From positions 1-7,166 of the forward strand of contig DFYP01000140.1 in the NCBI GenBank assembly GCA_002382645.1: DNA of 7,166 nt, in the 5' to 3' direction. The notes under the pieces were generated by a model. That model was not told where the DNA came from. It searched no databases and saw only the letters and a list, made by a program, of their open reading frames with translations. Below, piece by piece: positions 1-6,586 of this stretch (the first letter of the stretch is position 1; every line of letters starts with the position of its first letter). The stretch comes from Desulfovibrio sp. UBA4079 (GTDB taxonomy: Bacteria > Desulfobacterota > Desulfovibrionia > Desulfovibrionales > Desulfovibrionaceae). The position numbers and the translations under genes were made by a program.

Positions 1-686
1 CCCCGGACGCCGCCCTGCTGCACGTCTCCAGCCAGGCCGCGGGCGGCCCCTGCGCCGAGCCCCCGGGCCTGGATGAGTCCCGGCTGCCCGCGCCGGTGTC
101 GGACTACGGCCGCTCCAAGCTCCTGGGCGAGGCCGAGGCCCTGGACCTGGCCCGGGAACGGCCCGTGGCCGTGGTCCGGCCGAGCATGGTCTATGGCCCC
201 GGGGACCGGGCCTTTGTGCCGCTCTACCGCCTGGCCGGTCGGGGCATTCTGCCGGTTCCCGGCAACGCCGGGCAGCCCTTGAGCATCGTCCAGGTGGAGG
301 ATCTGACCGCAGGCCTGGCCCAGGCCCTGGAATCCCTGGCCCACGGCCGCCTGGCCTCGGGCAGCATCTACTATCTCGATGGGCCGGAGCACGCGGACTG
401 GCGGAGGTACGCCATTTCCCTGGGCCGCGCCCTGGGCCGGAATGTGCGGCCCGTGGCCCTGCCGCTCCCGCTCCTGCGCCTGGCGGCCCTGGGCAATGGC
501 CTGTTGGATCTTTTGGGGCTGCCCGCCTCGCACCTCACCCTGGACAAGCTCCGGGAAGCGGGGCAGCCGGGCTGGCTCTGCTCCCATGCCCGGGCCGCCC
601 GGGATTTCGGCTATGCCCCGCGCCTGGACCTGGACCAGGGCCTGGCCCAGACCGTGGCCTGGTGCCGCGTGGAGGACCTGCTGTGA
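1..686 (+). CDS. NAD-dependent sugar epimerase/dehydratase (extended SDR), 5' end cut off by the window
   Basis: This is the C-terminal 227 residues of an extended short-chain dehydrogenase/reductase; the reading frame is open from base 3, and the Rossmann N-terminus with its glycine motif lies outside the window. The visible part has the central strand ending in HVSSQAA (residues 7-13), the catalytic YGRSK (YxxxK, Tyr35 and Lys39), the RPSMVYGPGD stretch that follows in sugar epimerases, and VEDLTAGLAQAL, the usual segment after the substrate loop. The C-terminus (HARAARDFGYAPRLDLDQGL, then TVAW) resembles nucleoside-diphosphate-sugar epimerases and 3-beta-HSD-like members. Such enzymes use NAD(P) to epimerise, dehydrate or reduce a nucleotide sugar in the cytosol. 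The setting beside glycosyltransferases supports a nucleotide-sugar substrate, but the exact sugar cannot be read. Its TGA overlaps the GTG start of the next gene by four bases (GTGA), suggesting one transcript and coupled translation. Confidence 0.9.
   Translation, partial: PDAALLHVSSQAAGGPCAEPPGLDESRLPAPVSDYGRSKLLGEAEALDLARERPVAVVRPSMVYGPGDRAFVPLYRLAGRGILPVPGNAGQPLSIVQVEDLTAGLAQALESLAHGRLASGSIYYLDGPEHADWRRYAISLGRALGRNVRPVALPLPLLRLAALGNGLLDLLGLPASHLTLDKLREAGQPGWLCSHARAARDFGYAPRLDLDQGLAQTVAWCRVEDLL
671..675 (+). promoter_or_regulatory. Ribosome binding site of the SGNH-like gene
   Basis: GGAGG lies inside the end of the epimerase gene, seven bases before the GTG at 683. This spacing favours 683 over the upstream in-frame GTG at 662, which has no such site and would add only seven residues before the charged start of the membrane anchor. 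Confidence 0.65.
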
Positions 687-1729
687 AACGCGCCCTGGCC
701 CTTGTCCTGCGCCTGCTCAAGTACGCCGCGCTCCTGGTCCTGGCCGTGGAGTTCGTCTGCTTTCTCGTGGTCACGGTCATGAACGTGGCCATCTACGGCC
801 GGTCCCGCGAGGGCAGCCGCATCGTCTACGACAGCTACACCCTGTACACCGCGGCCTCGGGCGAGCGCGTCACGCTCAACAACAGGGTCTCCCCGGACCC
901 GCGCCGGAACCGGCGTATCTGGTTCTTCGGCGGCTCGACCATGCGCAACGGCGAGGCCGAGGACGGCCGGACCCTGCCGAGCATCCTGGCCCGGCTGCTC
1001 AACGAGCAGGGGCCCGAGAGCTTCACCTGCGCCAATTTCGCGGTGAATTCCTTCAACTCCCTGCAGGAGATCCAGCAGCTCCAGAAGGCGCTCGTGGAGC
1101 ACCCCGAGCGGCCCGACCTGATCGTGTTCCTGGACGGGGCCAACGACGCCAGCTACTTCAGCCTGTACCGCAGCGTGGACGCGCACGAGGGCTACGACAA
1201 GGTCAAGGGTCTCATCGAGAGCTACTGGACAAGCCCCCTGGGTCTGCTCAAGCCGGTCATGGGCGCGTACTACGCCTCGTTCACCCGCGAGCTGTGCCTG
1301 CGCCTGATCTATGCCTTCGCGCCCCTGGACGCGGATTCCCCGCTTTTGGCCGACCTGGCCCGGGCCGTGCGCGGCCGCTACGACTACGTGGCCGAGACGG
1401 CCCAGGGCCTGAACGCGGGCTTCGTGGTCTTTCTCCAGCCCCTGTTCTGGGTGGAGCCGCTGAACGCGGACATCCCGGAAAAGGAACTGGCCGCGCGCGC
1501 GGAACGCTTCGCCGGCATCCGCAAGAACTTCGCCCTGGTTTATGACGAGCTGGGACCGGCCATGGCCGGACGGCCCTATTTCGTGGACCTGCGCCACGTC
1601 CTGGAGCAGCGCGATTTCCCGGCCTATCTCCCGGACGGCATCCACAACACCGACCAGGGCCGGGAGGTCCTGGCCCGGGCCATGCTGCCCGGCATCCGCC
1701 AGGCGCTCGCGCGCGCCGGGGCCCGGTGA
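683..1729 (+). CDS. Membrane-anchored SGNH/GDSL-like hydrolase (possible glycan esterase or acyltransferase)
   Basis: A 348-residue protein. Residues 1-10 carry Lys and Arg, followed by one hydrophobic segment at about 11-38 and then a polar domain, so the topology is predicted to be N-in, C-out with the domain in the periplasm. SGNH blocks are in order: block I FFGGST with Ser85, block II NFAVNSFNS (118-126), block III DGAND (151-155), and block V DGIH with Asp318 and His321, giving a complete Ser-Asp-His set. In block II the usual oxyanion glycine is Ser123. SGNH proteins are esterases, lipases or, in exopolysaccharide loci, O-acetyl esterases or transferases; the gene order suggests an exported glycan as substrate, which is inference. 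The start at GTG 683 is chosen from the GGAGG before it and the GTGA overlap with the epimerase stop. A GTG at 662 is an alternative. A catalytically inactive or structural role is not excluded. Confidence 0.85.
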   Translation: MKRALALVLRLLKYAALLVLAVEFVCFLVVTVMNVAIYGRSREGSRIVYDSYTLYTAASGERVTLNNRVSPDPRRNRRIWFFGGSTMRNGEAEDGRTLPSILARLLNEQGPESFTCANFAVNSFNSLQEIQQLQKALVEHPERPDLIVFLDGANDASYFSLYRSVDAHEGYDKVKGLIESYWTSPLGLLKPVMGAYYASFTRELCLRLIYAFAPLDADSPLLADLARAVRGRYDYVAETAQGLNAGFVVFLQPLFWVEPLNADIPEKELAARAERFAGIRKNFALVYDELGPAMAGRPYFVDLRHVLEQRDFPAYLPDGIHNTDQGREVLARAMLPGIRQALARAGAR

Positions 1730-1740
1730 GACGGGCGGCC

Positions 1741-2847
1741 ATGGATTCCCCGGCGCGGCCCACCCGCCTGGTGCTCCTGCTCCAAGACCTGGCCTTTGGC
1801 GGCACCCAGCGCTACGCCGTGAACCTGCTGCGCGGCCTGGACCGCTCCCTGTTCTCCCCGGAACTCTGGCTGCTCAACGTCGGCGACGACCTCCTGGACG
1901 AGGCCCGGTCCACGGGCGCGCCCGTGGTCCGCGTGAGCGCGCATCCGCCGGGCGATCCCCGGGCCGTGTTCCGGCTGGCCCTGCGCCTGCGCCGCGATCC
2001 CCCGCCGCTGCTGTACACCCTGACCGTGGTGCCGAACATCTGGGGCCGCCTGTTCGGCAGGCTCTGGGGCGTGCCCCGGATCGTGTCCGGGTTCCGGGCC
2101 CTGGAGCCCAAGCAGTGGGAGCGGCTGCTCTGGCGGCTGAGCGACCGGGTCCTCTGCAATGCCGAGGTGCTGCGTGAACGGATGATCGAGGGCCACGGCG
2201 TGCCCGGGGCGCGCATTGCGGTGATCCCCAATGCCGTGGACTGCGAGCGCTTCCGGCCCGCGGAGGCCCCCCCGGGGCCCGAGGTGGTCAGCGTGGCCCG
2301 GCTCGTGCCGGACAAGAATCCCCTGGCCCTGCTGGAGGCCTTCGCCCTGGCCGCCAAGGACCGGCCGGACGCGCGGCTGACCCTGGCCGGCGAAGGCCCG
2401 CTGCGTTCCGTCCTGGAGGCCCGGGCCCAGGCCCCGGACCTGGCCGGACGGGTGGTCTTTGCGGGCAACTGCCCGGACGTGCGGCCGCTCCTGGCGCGGG
2501 CCCGGGCCTTTGCCCTGTCCTCGGCCCGCGAGGGCTCGCCCAACGCCGTGCTCGAGGCCATGGCCTGCGGCCTGCCCGTGGCGGTCCCGGCCGTGGGCGG
2601 GCTCACGGAACTGGTGCGCCACGGCGAGAACGGCCTGCTGGTTCCGTCCGGCGACGTGCGCGGCCTGGCCCTGGCCCTGGGCCGTCTGCTGGACGATCCG
2701 CAGGAAGCCCGGGCCCTGGGTCTGGCCGGACGCGGACAGGTTCTGCGCGAGCACTCCCTGGAGCGCATGGTCCGAAGCACCGAGGCTGTGCTCCTGGACG
2801 TGCTGCAGGGCCCGCTGGTTGACGCGGGAGCGGGCGGCGGGTCATAG
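1741..2847 (+). CDS. Glycosyltransferase family 4 (GT-B fold, retaining)
   Basis: A 368-residue cytosolic or membrane-associated enzyme that would transfer a sugar from a nucleotide donor to a growing lipid-linked glycan. The N-terminal acceptor domain has the GT4 loop FGGTQRY (residues 19-25). The C-terminal donor domain starts after IPNAVD (162-167), then shows ARLVPDK (186-192) with the Arg and Lys that normally contact the donor diphosphate, AGEGP (216-220), and the EX7E motif EGSPNAVLE (Glu264 and Glu272) followed by AMACGLPV. Length is normal for GT4. The donor and linkage cannot be predicted. The start is uncertain: ATG 1741 is taken because strand 1 begins soon after it, but GTG 1726 is in frame, overlaps the previous stop as GTGA, and would add five residues; neither has a strong ribosome binding site. 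The C-terminal tail is Gly-rich. The gene follows the SGNH-like gene closely and is probably in the same operon. Confidence 0.92.
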   Translation: MDSPARPTRLVLLLQDLAFGGTQRYAVNLLRGLDRSLFSPELWLLNVGDDLLDEARSTGAPVVRVSAHPPGDPRAVFRLALRLRRDPPPLLYTLTVVPNIWGRLFGRLWGVPRIVSGFRALEPKQWERLLWRLSDRVLCNAEVLRERMIEGHGVPGARIAVIPNAVDCERFRPAEAPPGPEVVSVARLVPDKNPLALLEAFALAAKDRPDARLTLAGEGPLRSVLEARAQAPDLAGRVVFAGNCPDVRPLLARARAFALSSAREGSPNAVLEAMACGLPVAVPAVGGLTELVRHGENGLLVPSGDVRGLALALGRLLDDPQEARALGLAGRGQVLREHSLERMVRSTEAVLLDVLQGPLVDAGAGGGS

Positions 2848-2875
2848 AGCGGAATACGGAACCAAGGCACAGGGA

Positions 2876-3976
2876 ATGCGTACAGCCATCATCCACTACT
2901 GGCTCGTGAACCGGCGCGGCGGCGAGCGGGTGCTCGAGGAATTGTGCGCCCTGTTCCCGGACGCCGACATCTTCACCCATGTCCACGACCCGCAGGCCCT
3001 GGGCTCCCCGGTCATCGCCAAACACAACGTCCGCACCACCTTCGTGGCCAGGCTGCCCTGGGCGAACAGGCTCTACCGCCACTACCTGCCGCTCATGCCC
3101 CTGGCCCTGGAAGAGCTGGACCTGCGGGGCTACGACCTGGTCCTGTCCAGCGAGGCCGGGCCGGCCAAGGGCGTGATCACCGCGCCCGAGGCCCTGCACC
3201 TCTGCTACTGCCACAGCCCCATGCGCTACGCCTGGGACCTCTACCACGAGTATGTGGCCGGATTTTCCCGCATCCGGCGGGCCTTCGTGGCCCCGCTCCT
3301 GCACTACATGCGCCTCTGGGACGCGGCCTCGGCCGACCGGGTGGACTGCTTCGTGGCCAATTCGGGCTATGTGGCGCAGCGCATCCGCAAATGCTACCGC
3401 CGCGAGAGCCGGGTGGTCCATCCGCCGGTGGACTTGCGGCTGGCGCGCCATGACCTGCCCCGGGAGGACTTCTACCTCTTCGTGGGCGAGCTCGTGCCCT
3501 ACAAGCGCGCGGACCTGGCCGTGGAGGCCTGCAACCGCCTGGGCCGCAGGCTGGTGGTCATCGGCGGAGGGCCCCTGGAGAAGAAGCTGCGCAGCCTGGC
3601 CGGCCCCACGGTCTCCTTCCTGGGCCGCCAGCCCGACGCCGTGGTGGCCGGGCACTACGCCCGCTGCCGCGCGCTCCTCTTCCCCGGTCCGGAGGACTTC
3701 GGCATCACCCCGGTGGAGGCCATGGCCTCGGGCGCGCCGGTGCTGGCCCTGGGCCGGGGCGGGGCGCTGGAGACCGTGCAGGACGGCCGCACCGGACTGT
3801 TCTTCCAGGAGCAGAGCGTGGAGGGGCTTGCGGAGGCGATCCGGACCCTGGAGCGCGACGGGGTGAGCCTGTCGGCCGAGGCCATCGCGGCCCACGCGGT
3901 CCCCTGGGAGGCCGCCCGGTTCCGCGAGGCCATGACCCGGCTCATCGACGAGGCCCTGGCCGGGGCCCGCTGGTAG
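2876..3976 (+). CDS. Glycosyltransferase family 4, WbaZ-like (possible mannosyltransferase)
   Basis: A 366-residue GT-B enzyme, not closely similar to the GT4 just upstream. The N-terminus (IIHYWLVNRRGGERVLEEL, with GGER at 15-18), the long conserved CHSPMRYAWD (112-121), NSGYV (162-166) and HPPVD (182-186) are typical of the WbaZ-like branch of GT4, whose characterised members are mannosyltransferases of O-antigen or exopolysaccharide synthesis. The donor domain keeps Lys210, GGGPLEKKL (230-238) and EX7E as EDFGITPVE (Glu273 and Glu281). The Arg normally five residues before Lys210 is Glu205. GDP-mannose as donor is inference from the family only. The ATG at 2876 is supported by AAGG at 2864-2867, eight bases upstream, and by the family's usual N-terminus. 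A 28-base gap separates it from the preceding gene, with no visible promoter or terminator. It ends the + strand group. Confidence 0.92.
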   Translation: MRTAIIHYWLVNRRGGERVLEELCALFPDADIFTHVHDPQALGSPVIAKHNVRTTFVARLPWANRLYRHYLPLMPLALEELDLRGYDLVLSSEAGPAKGVITAPEALHLCYCHSPMRYAWDLYHEYVAGFSRIRRAFVAPLLHYMRLWDAASADRVDCFVANSGYVAQRIRKCYRRESRVVHPPVDLRLARHDLPREDFYLFVGELVPYKRADLAVEACNRLGRRLVVIGGGPLEKKLRSLAGPTVSFLGRQPDAVVAGHYARCRALLFPGPEDFGITPVEAMASGAPVLALGRGGALETVQDGRTGLFFQEQSVEGLAEAIRTLERDGVSLSAEAIAAHAVPWEAARFREAMTRLIDEALAGARW

Positions 3977-3980
3977 TTCC

Positions 3981-5171
3981 CTATTTCCCCGAATCTTCGT
4001 GGCGCACCGAGGCCACTGTGCCGTCCAGCCGCGCCTGGTAGCGGATGCCGCGCCAGGTGAGCGTGTTGGTGGTCCAGGTGCGGGCGTAGCAGAACACGGA
4101 TGCGGCCTGCATGAGCAGGAAGGCCGCGGCCCAGCGCCAAGTTGGGACGCGGCTCTCCGAGAGCGCGCCGAAGGGCAGGCCCAGCACGGCCAGCAGGCCG
4201 AGATAGGCGGCCGCGGCCCAGGCAGCGCTTCCCCATGGCCCAGCGATTCCCGCCAGCAGGGACCAGCAGGCCGCTGCCAGGATCGCCCCGGCCCCCAGCG
4301 GCACCAGGGTCACGGCCAGCCAGACCAGGGGCATGCAGAACTTGAGATAGAACAGCTGGCGCGTCCACCAGTCCAGGAATCCCGTCCAGGTCTGGCCCGC
4401 GAGGGGGGTCGTGAGCGCGGCCTCGGGCACGGGCAGGGCCCGGATGCCGCGCCGCGCCAGGTGCGGGCCCATGGTGAAGTCGTCCACAATGCCCCGGGCC
4501 CAGACCGCGTCCACGCCCTCCTTGAAGAAGACCGCGCGCCGGATGGCCGTGGCCCCGCCCCAGGGCTGGGCCAGGAGCGGCGCGTTCTGGAGCATCATCA
4601 CGGCCAGGGCCGCGAAGTACTGGCAGAGCGTGGCCAGGCCGTGGTCGCCGGGCACGATGCGGCGGTGGGTGGTGGAGAGCGCGCAGCGGCCCCGCATCAC
4701 AGGCTCCAGGAGCCGGACCAGGAAGTCCGGCCGCGCCTGGTGGGAGCTGTCGCAGAACACGAGGATCTCCGGGCTTTCTCCGGCGGCGCGGATTCCGGCC
4801 AGCAGGTTGTGGTTCTTCTGGCAGCAGGCGGTCGCCGCGCCCGCCACCACGAGGCGCACGTTGTTTCGGCCCCGGCCGATCTCCTCCACGGCCCGGACCG
4901 CCGGGTCGTCCGCGTCGCGGACCACGAACCAGGCGTCGAAGACCACGTTCTGCTGGTCCAGCAGCGAGGCGAGGCTTTGGCGCAGGGCCGGGGAGTCGCC
5001 GGTGAGCGGCACGATCAGGGCCACCGCCGGCTGGGGCGAGGGCAGGCCCGGCGCGGGAGTGCGTCCGTCCAGACCGCGAGCCTTGCGCACGGCCGGGGCG
5101 CCCAGCGCGTAGAGCAGGACCAGGACCGCCAGGTGCGCGGCCATGCCCAGGAGCAGGAGGTTCAGCCACAT
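3981..5171 (-). CDS. Membrane glycosyltransferase family 2/21, ceramide glucosyltransferase- or HpnI-like
   Basis: A 396-residue membrane protein: one N-terminal hydrophobic segment (about 3-22), a GT-A catalytic domain (about 49-275), and about three hydrophobic segments (279-335 and 345-362). Family landmarks are VALIVPLTG (50-58), QKNHNL (118-123), DSS at 141-143 with the metal/donor Asp141, WGGATAIRR (204-212), the base motif DDF (230-232), and TWRGIRY (372-378), which matches the SWRTGRY-type C-terminus of ceramide glucosyltransferases. The Q/RxxRW motif is replaced by FLDWWTRQ (265-272). Relatives glucosylate ceramide or, as HpnI, transfer N-acetylglucosamine in hopanoid synthesis; the lipid acceptor here is unknown and no hopanoid gene is visible. 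The start at 5171 is supported by AGAGG seven bases upstream. A longer in-frame opening to 5459 is low-complexity and lies inside the flippase gene. It overlaps the flippase stop by ten bases, and is the last gene of the - strand group. Confidence 0.88.
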   Translation of the reverse strand: MWLNLLLLGMAAHLAVLVLLYALGAPAVRKARGLDGRTPAPGLPSPQPAVALIVPLTGDSPALRQSLASLLDQQNVVFDAWFVVRDADDPAVRAVEEIGRGRNNVRLVVAGAATACCQKNHNLLAGIRAAGESPEILVFCDSSHQARPDFLVRLLEPVMRGRCALSTTHRRIVPGDHGLATLCQYFAALAVMMLQNAPLLAQPWGGATAIRRAVFFKEGVDAVWARGIVDDFTMGPHLARRGIRALPVPEAALTTPLAGQTWTGFLDWWTRQLFYLKFCMPLVWLAVTLVPLGAGAILAAACWSLLAGIAGPWGSAAWAAAAYLGLLAVLGLPFGALSESRVPTWRWAAAFLLMQAASVFCYARTWTTNTLTWRGIRYQARLDGTVASVRHEDSGK

Positions 5172-6571
5172 GGCGCGGCCTCTGTGTGCGGGCGGCGTTT
5201 GGCGATCCACCAGACCAGGCCCAGGAGCGGGAGCAGGCCCGCGGCCTGTCCGGCCAGCTCCAGGCCCAGTTCCCGGCCGCCCCAGGCCAGGCTCCAGGCC
5301 CCGGCCGCGGCCAGGGCCAGGCGCAGGACCGCGGCCCAGGAGAACAGCCCCAGCAGGCGCTGGCAGGAGCCCAGGGTGAGCAGGGCCATGAAGCCCTTGG
5401 TGAGCACGATGCTCCAGACCGCGCCGTCCAGCTGCCAGCGGGGGATGGCCCAGAGGCACAGGCCCGCGTTCAGGGCCAGCCCGGCCAGAAAGAACACGGC
5501 CAGGAGACGCTGCCGCCCCATGCTCAGGAGCAGGTAGTAGGCCAGGTTGTGCACAAAGGCGAACAGGATGCAGAGGACCAGTTGCGGCTGGATGCGGGCC
5601 GCCTCGGCGTAGGCCGGGCCATAGGCCAGGCCGAGGATGAAGTCGCTTTGCAGGGCCAGCACGAACATGGCGGGCAGGGCCGCGGCGGACAGGAACGCGG
5701 CCTGGAACCGGGCCGTGTTCAGGAAGACCGCGCGGTCGCGGCTCCAGAGCCGGGCCAGCAGGGGGAAGAGCACGCTGCCCAGGAGCAGGCTGGAGACGAG
5801 CACCGAGACGCCGTCCACCAGCTGCCAGGTGGCGCTGTACTGGGCCACGGCCTCGGTCCCGCCGTAGCGCTGGAGAAAGAAGATGTTGATCTTGTTGTAC
5901 AGGATCGCGGCCACGGCCATGACCGTGAACACGATGCCCTCGCGCCAGTTCTCCCAGAGCGAGGTCAGGGTCCAGGCCGCGGAGCGCAGCCGTTTCCGGA
6001 TCAGGACCCGGGCCACGAAGAGCAGGCCCACGGCGGTCTCCACGGGCTTGAACAGGGCCACGGCCAGGGGGCCCGCGCCCAGGAGCAGGGCCGCCAGGCC
6101 GTAGCCGTAGCCCGCCAGGGCCGCCACCCCGCGCAGCCGGCCCTCCACGTCCTGGCGGTGGAGCACCCGGCAGAGCACGTAGAAGGAGTTCACCTGGGCG
6201 TCCAGGCCGAAGGAGGTTCCGACGATCAGGACCACGGGCAGAAGCTCCGGGCCGTAGGACTGCCAGAGGCTGAACCCGGCCATGGCCGCCAGGCCCAGGA
6301 AGAACAGGGCGGCCTTGATGGCCGAGATCTGGCGGAAGATGGCCCCGGGCGAGAGGCGGCCCCGGGTCAGCAGGACCGTGAAGTGTTGGTTGATGCCGAA
6401 TTCCGTGGTGAACAGGAGGATCTGGCCCAGGCCCATGGCCAGCATGAAGTTGCCGAACATCCCGGTGGAACGCCGCGCCAGGAGGAGCAGGAACGCGGCC
6501 TGGAGCACGTCGCGAAACCAGCCCGCGGCCAGGAGATAGCCCAGTTTGCGCAGGATGCCCGGCGGCTTCAT
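5162..6571 (-). CDS. Wzx/MOP-type lipid-linked oligosaccharide flippase
   Basis: A 469-residue, very hydrophobic protein with roughly twelve membrane-spanning segments spread over its whole length, the size and make-up of the polysaccharide-exporter branch of the MOP superfamily. Landmarks include a short basic N-terminus, the mid-protein YNKINIFFLQRYGG followed by AVAQYSATWQLVDG (225-254), the YGPAYAEAA turn (317-325) and LDGAVWSIVLTKG (381-393), at the places where Wzx-like proteins carry similar segments. Such proteins move undecaprenyl-linked glycans from the cytoplasmic to the periplasmic face of the inner membrane. Substrate specificity cannot be read from sequence. The ATG at 6571 follows a weak GGGGGA (6583-6578) by six bases and comes 15 bases after the stop of the upstream glycosyltransferase gene, so the two are probably cotranscribed. 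Its end overlaps the next gene by ten bases. The alternative of a MATE-type drug exporter is unlikely given the neighbours. Confidence 0.88.
   Translation of the reverse strand: MKPPGILRKLGYLLAAGWFRDVLQAAFLLLLARRSTGMFGNFMLAMGLGQILLFTTEFGINQHFTVLLTRGRLSPGAIFRQISAIKAALFFLGLAAMAGFSLWQSYGPELLPVVLIVGTSFGLDAQVNSFYVLCRVLHRQDVEGRLRGVAALAGYGYGLAALLLGAGPLAVALFKPVETAVGLLFVARVLIRKRLRSAAWTLTSLWENWREGIVFTVMAVAAILYNKINIFFLQRYGGTEAVAQYSATWQLVDGVSVLVSSLLLGSVLFPLLARLWSRDRAVFLNTARFQAAFLSAAALPAMFVLALQSDFILGLAYGPAYAEAARIQPQLVLCILFAFVHNLAYYLLLSMGRQRLLAVFFLAGLALNAGLCLWAIPRWQLDGAVWSIVLTKGFMALLTLGSCQRLLGLFSWAAVLRLALAAAGAWSLAWGGRELGLELAGQAAGLLPLLGLVWWIAKRRPHTEAAPCG
5179..5183 (-). promoter_or_regulatory. Ribosome binding site of the GT2/GT21-like gene
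   Basis: AGAGG on the - strand lies within the end of the flippase gene, seven bases before the ATG at 5171. It decides this start over upstream in-frame candidates and fits translation coupled to the flippase, whose TGA is at 5164-5162. Confidence 0.6.
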
Positions 6572-6586
6572 GGCGCGTCCCCCGGG

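Noticed and set aside
611..1645. Long - strand open frame opposite the SGNH gene
   Set aside because: It has shadow-type composition and no motif, and the + strand frame has complete SGNH blocks.
2668..2690. Repeated ctggcc units
   Set aside because: These are Leu-Ala codon runs in high-GC coding sequence, found throughout the window, with no regular spacing.
3940..4020. Possible terminator hairpin at the convergent junction
   Set aside because: I found no stem followed by a T-tract, and the few GC-rich matches are direct rather than inverted.
3655..5169. Long - strand open frame reaching across the convergent junction
   Set aside because: It is out of frame with the GT21-like gene, rich in Pro, Gly, Arg and Ala, and covers the end of the WbaZ-like GT4 on the other strand.
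3981..5171. Naming the GT21-like gene hpnI
   Set aside because: No hopanoid genes are in the window and the Q/RxxRW motif differs, so the symbol is not justified.
5172..5459. Upstream extension of the GT21-like gene
   Set aside because: The extra sequence is low-complexity, lies in the flippase gene in another frame, and the ATG at 5171 has a good ribosome binding site and leads straight into the first membrane segment.
3999..5537. Open + strand frame of 512 codons opposite the GT21-like and flippase genes
   Set aside because: It is rich in Arg, Gln, His, Gly and Pro with no domain, and crosses two genes with clear family motifs on the - strand. It is a shadow of high-GC coding.
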